Positions 22,102 through 33,753 of a stretch of 64,000 nucleotides of DNA are shown one piece after another. The stretch lies in NCBI GenBank assembly GCA_026075535.2, contig AP026545.1, positions 6,758,001 through 6,822,000 of the forward strand, in the 5' to 3' direction. Numbering within the stretch: the first letter of the stretch is position 1; every line of letters begins with the position of its first letter. Origin of the DNA: Tricholoma matsutake. Lineage: Eukaryota; Basidiomycota; Agaricomycetes; Agaricales; Tricholomataceae. The notes beneath the pieces were generated by a model. The model had not been told where the DNA came from. It made no database searches and saw nothing but the letters and a program-made list of their open reading frames with translations. Position numbers and translations under genes: made by a program.

Positions 22102-23356
22102 ATGGCGCGTTCTAGTGTCTGCACCACACTAGCGTACAAGCGGCTCACAAACACGCTTATCCAGTTCGATGTTTATCCGCCGTCTTCTTATCCTATGTCA
22201 GACTTGGATAAACGCTTGATCCCTGCTGTGATATATTTTCATGGGGGCGGTCTAACGGTCGGGAACCGACGGAGCTGGTTTCCAAAATGGCTTCACGGTA
22301 CGGTTTTTGCATTGGCCACACCATGCGTGTGTCAGTTGCTGAGGTTTATTTTCTTAGAACGTGTCACATCCGCCGGATGTGCATTCATATCTGCAGATTA
22401 TAGGCTGCTGCCTCCAGCTACTGGCCATGAAATTGCAAAGGACATACAAGATTTGCTAAGGTTCGTCGTGGACACAGCTATACCACTTCCTTCGAACCAG
22501 GAGATAGCAGAAGGACGTGGGTCAATCGGTTTCTCGTTCCAAATCGATCCAGACGCGATCGCGGTTGCAGGATCAAGCGCAGGAGGACTTTGTGCGTACC
22601 TTGCCGCTATGCATTGTTCTTCCCCAAAGCCCAAGGCGATTCTATCATTGTATGGCCAGGGAGGAGATTTTCTGGTGAGTTAATGAAAGCCAAATTCTTT
22701 TCATCTGTTTTTGTTCATTAATATCTGTTCAGACCTCACATTATCTCAGACCAAAGACGAAACCATTCCTTCGTGGACGAGAGATTCTCGATCCGAACGA
22801 TTTCCTAGAGTATTTATATCCCACTTCGAATATGTTAGAAACAATCACCGATTCACCATTGGCATACCATCCAACCTCCCATCATATACCAGGATACCCG
22901 TCTAACCCCCGTATGCTCATTGGGCGCCTATACCTGCAGCTTGGCTCGTTTCTTGATTACTATACTGGTGACCATGATCCTAGTTTAAGCTGCATGCTCC
23001 GAGAAGCGCTGGATGCTAACTCGGACGATATTTATCAAGCGCAGCACGTCAAGCAAATGCGAGACCTGATTCTGAAGCAACATCTCCCATTGTTTCCGCA
23101 ATTTGGTGTTACACCATCATGGCCGCCGACTTTGCTATGTCACGGAACGGAAGATTCAGCCGTACATGTGGGGGAATCACGAAATTTGAAGGCATTGCTG
23201 GAGAGGGCCGGCGTTCAGGTCAGATTGATTGAGTTTCAAGGGAAGGAGCACTCATTCGATTATGAACCTGATGCGGAGGTTAGACATAAGACAGAGTTTG
23301 ACGACATGTGGGACTTTTTGAAGGGGTGGCTTGAGCAGAGCACATCGGCTTCTTGA
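22102..23356 (+). CDS. Alpha/beta-hydrolase (hormone-sensitive-lipase-type esterase), 378 aa
   Basis: Probable carboxylester hydrolase of the alpha/beta-hydrolase-3 type. Exons: 22102-22297, 22358-22674, 22733-23356. The first intron is 60 nt and in frame, so it is hidden in a continuous ORF; removing it yields the usual ...WLHERVTSAGCAFISADYRL. Motifs: oxyanion hole HGGG in IYFHGGGLTVGN, nucleophile elbow GSSAGG (catalytic Ser), acid in HGTEDSAVH, and His in GKEHSFDY, in the right order and spacing. No signal peptide is seen, so it is likely cytosolic. The natural substrate cannot be inferred. Two decayed paralogues lie directly downstream on the same strand. Confidence 0.93.
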
Positions 23357-24169
23357 TGTTTTTGGACTTTTGAGAATCATAATCTGAGCATATTTTGTTC
23401 AGCGTACCCACTGGTGAGTTGCGACTCTCTGCTCAGTGCTGTTCCCTCACCCTGGAACTTGTAGACGTGGCTTGACACCATCTACGGTGGTATCCCTGAC
23501 AAGTTAGAAAGGATCACATATTCCTAAGTGTGCTTCGCATGCATTTGAAATTGTGCAATATTCAAATTGGCTCTAGCTTGAGGTGTTCTCTACTTCCGCA
23601 GCAGCGAATGGTAAGAACGACATACCGCCTGGTGCTCTCCTGTAAATACATTCCAGCGTCTGAGAAAAATTTACGCCGTCGACGGACATCGACGTTGGGA
23701 CAACTCACCTTTTTTCTCTATCTCAGCAGCTTGCATCCTCATACGGAGGACATGCACCTGGAAACTTCAACCACCTGAACATTCACTGCGACAGTGTGGA
23801 CATGCTGATATGCTTTCAATTTCACTTGACCTAACCTGTCCACTTCGTACAATTCACGCCAATTTTCCGGAAAAACTAGACAACATGCATGGGTCGTCAC
23901 ACGGCGATGGTCGTTCCTAATCACTTGGAACATTCTAATTTTTTACTTGCCACACCTGCCACCTCACTACGAAGCCGATCATTTTCGGACTTTGTTCCTC
24001 AGGGACAGGTGAACGAGTCGCACGTCAATCAACCTCCAGTCCCCTTCGCGTACGTCAACCTTTCACTCACCTTGTCACCCTGACTGTATTCATTTCACTG
24101 ATAAGACATTAGACCCTAAACATATAAAACTGCCTCGTGTCAATGGACGTTTGACCTATTACAAATCCC

Positions 24170-24540
24170 GTTCTGATGCTCCCTACGAATGCTGCGACAC
24201 TCGTCGATTAGTCCGTTCGCCCTCATTCATTATTTGGCCTCCAACCCACCTTCGCCTTTCTGCAGTGAAGTTGTATTTCCACGAGGGTGATCATACCACA
24301 GCACACCGATGGTTGCCTTCCTTACTTCTCTTCAGGGTGGGTGAATCAGGTCTGATGAGGTATTGAGTACAATTGATTAACATACGTTGTCTTTCATTAG
24401 AAGTCGTGACATACTTGCGTATACATACACATCTGTATATCGCGATTTGATCCCTCTGGCTGCTGGTCACGAACTGCTGTAAGACGTTACAGATGACTTC
24501 ATCCGCTCGCCACTGGCGGCATCATCTCTGGGCGTCCTGG
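24170..24540 (+). pseudogene. Decayed fragment 1 of the neighbouring hydrolase
   Basis: Short blocks align with the intact gene at 22102. KLYFHEGDHTTAHRWLPSLL (about 24267-24325) corresponds to IYFHGGG...SWFPKWL. A stretch reading LIPLAAGHELL, a stop, then DVTDDFIRS (about 24447-24515) corresponds to RLLPPATGHEIAKDIQDLLRF. Spacing is similar, but stops and frameshifts break it and the HGGG and GxSxG motifs are lost. Confidence 0.65.
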
Positions 24541-24669
24541 GCTCCGATCAATCGCCACTCGGACTTTGAGCTTTTATGAAGTTCCAGCTTCACATAGTTC
24601 TACCTGCGCAGTGAACGGGCACACTTCACTCCACCTTCTAACTGATCATACAACCGGCCTATAGAGAAT

Positions 24670-25650
24670 ACGTCGTATTCGTGGTGCTGGCCGATAAGCA
24701 ACTCGGAAACACGCCGATCAAGCTCGACGCGTATTCTCCGTACTCTGGTTCTTCGATCGACTAGAAGGTTCTGGACCGCAATTCACTGATCCTTGCAATG
24801 ATCTATTTCAAAGGGGCGGTCTAACATTAGGAAATGACTTGCCAACTTGTCTTCGGGTTTCACTTATCGTTCAATACATTTACCTGACTTGCGTTAAGTC
24901 GCGTCATATCGGCTAGGGATGGTCATGGTAGGAGTCAAGCAGTTTCATGAAGCGGAGATTCAGCATTGACCCAGAGGAGATCGCAGTTGCGTGTCCAACG
25001 CAGGTGGAGTCCCTACGTGCCTCCCAACCACACATTGCGTCCCAAAACCTAAAAGTGGTTCTATCAGTGTAGAGTAGGAGGGTATGTTTTTGTAAGAGGG
25101 CTGTCTTCGTTGGGAAAAAGCTCATCACTGATATGTTCATTTTCAGACCTGCCTTACCTCACGCCAAGAGCTAAATCAATCTTCGACGGAGCTCCACTTC
25201 TATTTTGAAAACTCTTCGGAATATCTGCACCCTTCTTCATTTGTCTTAGAGCCGATCATCGATTCACCAACGGTGTTCCATCCAACCATTACACCAGGGC
25301 CTGAGACCAACATGAGTTCCATACTCGAGGAAGTGTTAACCCCTTCGGACGAACGCAGTCCGTTTACTCCCAATTGCTATCCACGACATCTACCTCAAAG
25401 GACGCGCGAATGTGAGCCCTTGTACCAGCTCGACACCCCCCCATTTGGACAAATTTGCTTCACTTCTGCGCGACCGACTTTGCTATGTCATGGAATGGCA
25501 GATTCCGTGGCGAGGTTAAACGAATCGAGACATCTAAAGGGATTATTAGAGGGTATGCCAGGTTTTCCAGTCCGATTGATGAAGTTCGAGAGGAAGAAGC
25601 ATATTCGACCTTGCTCAGACTTATTCGATACCTGGCCACGTTAGAAGTTT
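24670..25650 (+). pseudogene. Decayed fragment 2 of the neighbouring hydrolase
   Basis: Collinear with the intact gene. LADKQLGNTPIKLDAYSP (about 24685-24740) matches AYKRLTNTLIQFDVYPP; MIYFKGAV (about 24798-24825) matches VIYFHGGGL; about 25000-25070 matches the GLCAYLAAMHCSSPKPKAILS block; 25265-25300 matches ITDSPLAYHPT; and 25470-25600 matches PTLLCHGTEDSAVHVGES...VRLIEFQGKEH almost continuously. Multiple stops and indels and loss of HGGG and the Ser elbow show it is non-functional. With fragment 1 it suggests an old tandem array of this hydrolase. Confidence 0.8.
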
Positions 25651-25659
25651 TTTGAGATT

Positions 25660-26522
25660 ATCTATTGAGGATGGGAGATTCCCTGGTTTCTTGGAATATA
25701 TCTTCACGAAGATGATGTGGCTCAGATCATGGATATCTTCCCGTGCATTTAGTTCCCAACTTGGTGGCTTCAGGCATCTCTCATTTATGGAGTGAATTGG
25801 ACTTCCTCACAAGTGTCATGGCTTTGTTTGCGTTGACCCAATGTATATACTAATCACATCGCCAAACAGATTGAGTCTGCATCGTTCTGTATCGAATCCA
25901 GTGCAGATTGAGACAGTATCCACTGCACTGCATGCCAATCAAGGTAGAACATCCCGAGTACGTGACAATGTCTTACTTGAAGATACCTGTTTATGCTATT
26001 CTCAGTGGCCCCCTTTGGCCAATCCTCGAGAGTTAGTACCTCCCTCGATCCAGCCATGTTATATTCTGTGGTGATTTAATGTTAGCAAACCCGGGCCGGG
26101 GAAGTTTCCAACTTAGCTTCAGAGTAACTAACGAAGCTTTCAAAGAAGGGTTGTTTAGGTCGAAAGGTTGAACTACACTTTTATTCCTTTCCTAGGGTAT
26201 GCACTCTTATCCGCTCCTACATCCTGCTAGGACCGATCGTGAAGGCCTGTTTACTATTGTAACCGACAACTTGAAGAGGTCGCCGGAAACGCCACTTCTA
26301 TCGTTGCGCAACGCGACGTACTAGTAGCTAATTGGAAATTCGAGATCAATCCTAGTCGTCCAACGATCCCAATTTCTATGTGTTTCAGTGCAGGCGGGAT
26401 CAGCGCGTATCTCGGTGCATCTGCATTGTGCTACCCCCAATTCTAGCAAATCCCTGTTGATAGGAATTTTCTTCTGTGCTGCAGCGCAGGGCAGTATATT
26501 GCATTTCGCCTATCTATCACGT
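25660..26522. other. Intergenic, no supported feature
   Basis: No conserved protein motif, RNA gene or clear repeat seen. It ends at the target site (ACGT, 26519-26522) of the second gypsy element. Confidence 0.5.
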
Positions 26523-26741
26523 TGTAGCCGTGGCGGCAGCCCCCGCAGCAGAGCCCACAGCCAGAGTCCGGCATCTCCCTTAGCGGTCACGTGACCTCGT
26601 AGACAGACACGCGCTTGTTGTAGACAGAAAGAATCCAGCTTGTCCGCGTCCTTTCCGACTCGCGTCTAGTAGTAGACGCGAGCCCTGTCCGAACCGTCTC
26701 GTCTAGTAGTAGACGAGACCCTGAGAGACCACACGGCTCCA
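26523..26741 (+). repeat. 5' LTR of G2, with two hairpins
   Basis: 219 bp, CpG-rich. Contains two perfect 10-bp stem hairpins with the same GTAG loop, at 26659-26682 (stem CTCGCGTCTA) and 26696-26719 (stem GTCTCGTCTA). The arm-plus-loop core GTCTAGTAGTAGAC is common to both. Confidence 0.92.
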
Positions 26742-26743
26742 TC

Positions 26744-26760
26744 TGGTGACAACAGCGAGA
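26744..26760 (+). promoter_or_regulatory. Primer binding site of G2
   Basis: TGGTGACAACAGCGAG starts two bases after the LTR. The leading TGG is what a site complementary to a tRNA CCA end should show. I cannot name the tRNA with confidence. Confidence 0.55.
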
Positions 26761-26941
26761 TTCCTACTCGGCTACTCTACTTGTGATCTCGGGGCATCTG
26801 CCATCTGTCAACTCGTTCTTCATCTGTTTCGGCTTTTGGTCCACTCAGTTTCAGCTCAGTTCTCTGCTCAGTCTCAGTTCGCCTGCTTATCTTGGCCACA
26901 GCTTCCCGAGTACCTGTCTAATCGTTCGTCTGATCTATCTA

Positions 26942-28424
26942 CCATGCACCGGCCTCACACCCGCTACACTGGCGAGAACCACACAACGAGACGACAAGGG
27001 TAGATTCCTACCATCTACCACACTCAAGACCACAGCCCAGTCCTCAGCAACATCCTCCTTCACCCTTCCATCAGTATCCGACATCTCCATCAGCCCCATC
27101 TCAACCAGCCCCCAATCCCCACCAGCCGTACCGCCTCCCACCCCACAGTTTTCAGCACCCACCACACCTACCCCTTCCGACGACGAAGACACCATGTCAG
27201 ACAACACAAAACTGTTCTGGGGCGATGACGAACACGAGGACGAAAACCCCCGGGACTTCATCAATGCCATCGAGCGCCAATTCTTGCTTAAGACCAACAT
27301 CTCCGATGCTCAGAAACTTCGAACGTTTGAGCTCAACTTGAAGGCGGGCTCCATCACCAATCAATGGTGGGACAGTCTGAGCTCGTGGGACAACGACACC
27401 TGGGAACATCTAGTAGCTTCGTTCACGAAGAAATGGCCAACCAAACCACCCACTGTGAAAACAGTCGAGGAGAAGCAAGCCGCATTGGAACGAACAACAA
27501 TCACAGAAGAAGAAGTCGGGAAATGAGTAAAGGTGAAAGGAGTCGAAGAGTTCGCGCACGTAGTATGGGTGGACAAGGTAGAATGCTTGGCAGCAGCAAT
27601 CCCCGACACAAACGGTCTCCTGATTGGCGCCATTCGAAAGAAAATGCCCAGGATTCTACAGAAGGTAACGGGTTCGGGGCATACCGACTGGGCAATGTTC
27701 TGCAAGGCTGTCCACACAGCAACACTTTCCCAGATCGATGAGGCACGGGAGGAGGAAAGGGAGGCGCGAAGAGCTGAAGAAGCTACAGGATGCATGCAGC
27801 GCGATGACAAGAGACCTCACCAGCTCATTCCAAAGGTTCACCATAGGTACACCCTCCCCAACGCCAAGATTCCCCACACTCTGAAACCAAACCCCACAGA
27901 CACAACAGAACTGCTCCCCAACCCCAACGTTCAGCGCAAACAATCCATTCGCAAATGCCACCAGCCCAAATACACAAAACCAGCCCCCATACCGACAGAA
28001 CAGACTCCCCACGGAACGCATGGCAGATGTTGTATGGCTAGCGCTCCCCATCCACCCATCCACCCCTGCCGGACGAGCAGCATATAATGCGCAGATCGCG
28101 CAATGGGACAATGACTACCCGGGACAGTTAGTAAGCGAGCTACGTCCATACCCCCTCTCACCTGGAACGGCTCCTGTCGCATCGGGAGAATGTTGGAAAT
28201 GCGGCATGATCGGGCACATGAGCCCCAACTGCGACAGTCCCAATCAAGTACCGGCCTTCGAAGGATGCTGGAGATCGATCGCAGCAACGATCAAGCGTAG
28301 CTGTCCACCAACCACAACAAGGAACGTCAATTATGTTGCTACCAACCCGTGGGTCACAAAGGAGGAATACGATCAACAGGTCATCATGGACTTCCTGGCA
28401 GAGCAGGGAAAAGGACCAGGGTAG
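26942..28424 (+). pseudogene. G2 gag with CCHC knuckle, broken
   Basis: The ATG at 27194 (MSDNTKLFWGDDEHEDE) or an upstream ATG starts a capsid-like region (NPRDFINAIERQFL, WWDSLSSWDNDTWEHL). TGA at 27524-27526 follows EEEVGK where CGA would give Arg, and the same frame stays open afterwards (VEEFAHVVWVDKVECLA). Near 27.84 kb the frame shifts, and a third segment (28020-28424) carries the zinc knuckle CWKCGMIGHMSPNC and ends at TAG 28422-28424, probably the natural gag terminus. Gag would package element RNA. Confidence 0.75.
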
Positions 28425-28492
28425 TCGGCGTAGAATGGGAGGTTCCACCGATGACCCAGACCGAGTACCATAATAGCGCAGCAGTCCTTGGA

Positions 28493-28918
28493 TATAAGGG
28501 CAACCTAAGCCTCTAGCAAAGGGAAATCCGAAGTTAAAATTATACTACATAATACAGGGATTGGGGGCGCACCTAGCAAAGGGAAATCCGAAGAGAAAAC
28601 TCTAAGGATCCCCTTGCTGATGCCCAGTATATGTGAAGACGACAAAAATCAAATATAACCTAAAAATAGAAAAAGGCGGAGATAGGCGGATCAAGGCCGC
28701 CGAATGACATCATACCAAGGGGTATGTGTCGGAAGGGGTACTCCGCCTCTAAATATAAAAGTGTCAACATATACAAACATGATAGCAAGGGAAAATTAGT
28801 AATAAAATCTGGAAAAATCATAGAAAATGAAGAATAGAAGGAAATGAGGTGGGGAAAAATATGGGACGAACATAAAAAATAGGAAAAACACACAGGGCAC
28901 CCCCTTAGTCCCCTTACA
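28493..28918 (-). mobile_element. Solo LTR of the G1 family inside G2
   Basis: 426 bp, nearly identical to the LTRs at 4703 and 10313, flanked by the perfect duplication TTGGA (28488-28492 and 28919-28923). Internal sequence is absent, so an inserted element was removed by LTR-LTR recombination. It sits between the gag stop and the protease and disrupts the host element. Confidence 0.95.
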
Positions 28919-28953
28919 TTGGATGTAGCAAGGCATCATCCAAGGACGAGGAA

Positions 28954-31900
28954 ATGCTGTCTATTGCAAGGTGTACCTTAGGTAGTGAGGAGGGAGCTTT
29001 ACCAGTGTCAGTAGTGGTTATCCCAGACACCAACATGTATCTAGCCAAGGCACAATCCATCATTGTTGACCTGTATGGTGTGGAGAGTGAAGACGAGCAA
29101 AGGAACAGCCAACCGTTCCTACACACAATTGAATTGCACGGTCCACAGGGAGAGATCATAAGAATCAAGAGTACATTTGATGATGGTGCGATGGTGAACG
29201 CAGTCGACCTATCAGTATACCAGAAATCTGAGCACTGCCTCAAACCTCTGGACAAATCCAACCGTATCCTACGAATGGCAGATGGCCGGCTGGTACCCTC
29301 AGCTGGCATTTGGAACGGCGAGGTTACCGTTGGCAATATCACACGGGGGGACACCTTTGAGGTCTTCGACAGCAAAGGGGCTTGGCTAGCACTGTTCGGG
29401 AAACCATTGCTGAAGAAGTTCAAAGCAATCCATGACTACGACACAGATATTGTGAAAATCCCCAAGGACGGTGATTGGGTAGTTCTACGGAACCAATACC
29501 CATGCGGAAAGAGCACAGAAACAACACTCCTGACCAGTCAGGATTTAAACATCAACCAGTGCACAAACTTGAAGGGGGATCACTGCGCACCCCCCTCAAG
29601 GCAAGTCTACCAACATGATAATAGTATCAAGGAACCCTTTGATGAGACAGCAATTGAGCAAGCAGAACATGGGGAACACCCCCTGGACAACGAGGAACAG
29701 GAAGGGGAAATTGCAAAAGGACAAGAAATACCAAAAATCCAACATCCACTTACCCAGGAAGGAAACAAGAGACGCATGCAAGAAGAACGAACCAAGTGGT
29801 GGGAAGCAAATGGCTTGAAAGGGAAGAAGACTCGAACAGACAGAGGAACAGCAAAGCGCAATAGGCTAGGAAGGCCATTGCGGAAGGGAGTACAACCAGC
29901 TTCCCAACCATCCCCTTCTGTTGCAATACTACCAACTGATACACCTAACAACCCAGATCCCGCACCAGACCACAAGGACAATATATGGACCATCAACACA
30001 GAGGTGCGGAACAGCGACTCTAGCACTGAGCAGAAAATACTTTCAGGCAACCTCAACAAAGCAGTGTTCACCCAACAATCAGACCCATTCAAATTAGAAC
30101 GCATGGATGCAGTACTGTTGGAACTCACCATAGGCGATGATCTAACTCAAGAGCAACGTGTAAGCATTGAAAACCTACTTCGCGAGTTTGCCGACTGCTT
30201 TGCACTGTCCATGAGCGAGGTAACAGTAGTAGCAGGAGCAACACACAAGCTGAATGTGCCCAAAGGCACAGTATTCAAAACAAAGGTGAATCAACAACCA
30301 CTCAGTGGGCCTCAAAAGGAATATTTCAACGGTGTGCTTGACAAGATGCTGGAGGCGGGTATAATTGCTCCAATCGACCATAATGATGTCAAACGTTGTG
30401 GCGCAACCACTCTAGCAAAGAAGGTGCATGAAGGTAATGGATTAACTATCGAGGAACTACAGCACCGAGTCAACAACGAATGTGTCACGGCTGGGATCCC
30501 ATCAGCATTCAAAGACCTCCCCCCCTGAGATTTTGAGCAGCATGACACAGCACAAGTGGAGACGCAGACCAAGTGGCGAGTGTGTCAAGACTTCGCTGAA
30601 CTGAACAAAGTGACGAAAGTACCCCCAATGCCCCAAGGAGACATACGGGCCAAACAACAGCATCTAAGTGGACACCAGTGGATAAACACATTTGACTTCG
30701 CAGCAGGGTTCTATGCTTGTGAAATTGGACCAGAAGACCAGCCATACGTATGCTTCTATGTTGAAGGACGAGGATACTTCTGTTACAAGCGCATGCCCTT
30801 TGGACTAACAGGTGCGCCCTCCACTTTCGCAGAGATGACAGCCCAAGCACTAGGTGATCTTGTAGGCATACTGTTTGAACTGTTCATCGATGATGGAGGA
30901 ATGGCTGGGGATGACTTCACAAAAACACTAGCTAACATCCGAACACTACTAACCAGAGTAAGGGAGAAAGGGCTCTCTTTATCAGCAGCCAAGTCAAGCT
31001 TCTTCATGACTGAGGCCGTCTTTGCTGGAGCAAGGGTGGGACCAACAGGCATAAAACCAGATCTGACAAAACTGACAGCTATTGTGGACTGGAAACGACC
31101 AACCAATCTGCAAAACCTAGCCGCATTTACAGGACTAACAGGCTACTTTAGGTCGCTGATCAAAGGATATGCAGCATTAGCCCAACCACTCACAGACTTG
31201 GCCAGAAGCCTTGACTTGCCCAAGGGGAAAGGAAAGGCAGCCTACCGACGTGCCATGAAAGGACACTCGCTAGTTGGCTCATGGAAAGAGGAACATGAGA
31301 AGGCCTTCCTGGGACTAAAAATTGCCTTAACCAATGAACCAGTATTGAAAGGACCGAAGTTCGATGGCACACTATTTGTTGTCACTACAGATGGTTGTAA
31401 GTATGGTTTTGCAGGCATGCTTTCACAACGACACACTGCAGTCCTGCCCAATGGCAAAGAGGTCACACACATGCATCCAGTTGCATTCAGCAGCAAACGA
31501 ACATCAGAATCTGAAGAGAAGTACAAACCATATTTACTAGAATTTGCTGCACTGAAATTCTCCCTAGACAAATTCTCTGATCTTATATGGGCTACCCGGT
31601 TGAACTAGAGACTGACTGTCAGGCACTCAGGGACCACTTACTGAATGACAAGCTCAACTCCACACACGCTCGATGGAGGGATGGAGTACTAGCACACCAG
31701 ATTATAGATGTACGACACAGACCAGGACGCCTGAATCCAGTTGCAGACGGCATCAGCAGGAAGTACGTGAACCTACCCACAGAAAAGAACGACAGCCATG
31801 AATGGACAGTAAGCAAAGACTGGGAAGCACGAACAGGCATTCAAAATGATATATTCCAAATTGAGTCACTGCCCACCTATGATGCCCTCAGAAACCGATT

Positions 31901-33355
31901 TGCTAACGAAAAAATATTCCTCAATGCCATAGAGGCATTGGCTGAACTAGAACATGGGAAAAGTATCAGAGAAAGGAAGAAAGCCAAGCACCAAGCAGAA
32001 GGGTACATGATCCAAGAAGGGAAATTATGGAAAATAGGTAACACCAAGTCCACACGAGCAAAACCACGGGTAGAGTGCATACCACAATCAGAGGCAGTCA
32101 CACTAGCATGGGAGGAACACCGGAATCAAGGACATTTTCACAGGGACAACATAAAAATTGCACTGATGGACAGAATAGCTAGCCCACACCTTGACCAATC
32201 AATCACCAAGGCAATCATGGACTGTGGTAAGTGCAAAGGACATGGCCAAAAACACTTACATTCACTGCTAGAACCCATAACAAGACACCACCCATTTGAA
32301 CTTCTTGTAGGAGATACCCTGGCCATGCCAAAAGGAAAAGGGGGCTTTACAAAAATTGGATTATATGCAGATGTCTACTCACAGCATGTATGGGCAGATA
32401 AATTCAAGACCGCTGCATCAGCAGCCACCTCTTGCAAGACATTCAATAATATCTGCACCACATTCACAGCACCCAAGGCCTTCATGGTTGACGGAGGTCA
32501 CGAGTTCGACAATGACACCGTTCGTGAGGCATGTGCCATACATAATGTGGAACTATGAGTAGTTCCAGGATACTCCCCCTGGATCAACGGTCTGATAGAA
32601 GGGATGAATGCAAAACTGTTGGGGAGGCTGAAAAGATTGTGCTCACCAGATCTAGGGGAGGATGAATACAATGCAATGGATGTACCAGCCTCATGGCCCA
32701 ACCACCTGGAGGAAGCCGTGGAATTCCTCAACAATTGCATTCTTCCAAACCTCAAGTTCTCACCCAATGAACTCCTTTTAGGCATCGTGATCAACACAAA
32801 GTGTACACCAGCAGAGCAAACAGAGGAGGAAGTATCAGCAGATGAGGTTGAGGTCCAGATGGCATATGTAGAGCAACAGCGATTAGACGGGTATGCACAC
32901 ATATCTTCTCATGCTCACAAGCGGAAGCTGGCGTTTGACAGGAAGGTCTTATCCCGAGCACCAAGAGAGGTCACATTCAAAGCCGGGCAGCTGGTACAAG
33001 TCTACAGAAGTGACCTAGACTTCACATTCAAGGCAGAATGGAAAATGGAACCAAAATGGTCAGCACCACACTGAGTAACAAGCAGAGACCGCAACTCCTA
33101 TAAATTGGAAACACTGGAAGGACTACCCATTGGCAACAGGTTCTCCTCATGATGACTCCGCAGATTCATCCCCTGCACTGGCACAATGCTACATGAGGCT
33201 CAAACAGCCATCGAGAAGCTACGGGGTGACCAGGAAGCCAAAGAAGACATTGTGCAGGAGGAAGTAAAAAGAATAGTGATTGATGAAGATGGTGACATAG
33301 AGTGGGAGGATGTAGAACACGAGGCAGACGAAGAACAGATACCATAAGACCCTGA
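28954..33355 (+). pseudogene. G2 pol: protease - RT - RNase H - integrase, with stops and a 1-nt deletion
   Basis: Protease-like region with FDDGAMVNAVD (around 29175; Asp-Asp-Gly where Asp-Ser/Thr-Gly is usual). TGA 30526-30528 precedes RT, whose motifs include FDFAAGFY, KRMPFGLTGAPSTFAEM and FELFIDDGG. RNase H follows. Near 31590 the frame changes: one missing G in a TGGGG run explains the switch from IWATRLN to the in-frame IWGYPVELETD. Integrase has the HHCC finger (EEHRNQGHFH...CGKC), Asp in LLVGDTLAMP, Asp in MVDGGHEF and Glu in NGLIEGMN. TGA codons at 32556-32558, 33072-33074, 33150-33152 and 33153-33155 each fall where CGA (Arg) fits. The C-terminus ends near 33355. Confidence 0.88.
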
Positions 33356-33416
33356 GTCTAGACCACAATCCACCCTGACAGTTGACTGACATCGGTTATT
33401 TTCAAGGTCCGACTCC

Positions 33417-33429
33417 ATATATATTAAGG
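33417..33429 (+). promoter_or_regulatory. TATA-like box upstream of the extra ORF in G2
   Basis: ATATATATTAAGG lies about 55-67 nt upstream of the ATG at 33484, followed by a pyrimidine-rich stretch. This is the usual layout of a short fungal promoter, which would let the extra ORF be transcribed on its own. Confidence 0.4.
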
Positions 33430-33483
33430 CCTCATTTCGCTTTGGTTACCTCACTTCTACCCCACACCCACGATCACATAAAT

Positions 33484-33753
33484 ATGTCCGGTACATGGCT
33501 TATTGGATGGATGGTGCTTTTTATTATTTTAGTGGCTCTGAGTCCCTTTGCCCTCGTCACACGGCGACCTCGACAAGGCCACGACATTGAACAAGGCGAG
33601 TTCCCCAGCTTCGTCAATCCAGAACTTGTTCGACAACGGCTTTCTACCCCAACACGACCTAATATCGACTTCCCACTGGCCGCCCACTTGAGGCTTCGAC
33701 AAAGGCCTCTTCCAAAGATAGATGAAACCCCAGAGCAATACCTGTGGCCCTAA
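33484..33753 (+). CDS. Extra ORF of G2: 89-aa predicted single-pass membrane protein
   Basis: Lies between the integrase end and the 3' LTR, the position of env-like genes in other LTR elements. The ATG at 33484 begins MSGTWLIGWM; residues 5-25 form one strongly hydrophobic segment (WLIGWMVLFIILVALSPFAL), followed by Arg-rich TRRPRQ and a hydrophilic, Pro/Arg-rich tail. Predicted topology is a short N-terminus with one anchor. The ORF is uninterrupted and still has five CGA codons, unlike gag-pol, where such codons have become TGA. I recognise no family. It could be a captured host gene, a true accessory protein, or a chance ORF; the TATA-like box 55-67 nt upstream favours a real transcript. 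Confidence 0.5.
   Translation: MSGTWLIGWMVLFIILVALSPFALVTRRPRQGHDIEQGEFPSFVNPELVRQRLSTPTRPNIDFPLAAHLRLRQRPLPKIDETPEQYLWP

Noticed and set aside
26935..27300. Minus-strand ORF of 121 codons in G2 gag
   Set aside because: It is the antisense shadow of the Pro/Ser-rich gag leader and has no domain.
28422..28424. TAG in G2 gag as a counter-example to the all-TGA pattern
   Set aside because: It follows the zinc knuckle and precedes the protease, the normal place for a gag terminus, so it was not counted as premature.
33382..33483. Upstream extension of the extra G2 ORF
   Set aside because: It would need a non-ATG start and runs through the TATA-like region; the ATG at 33484 is the better start.
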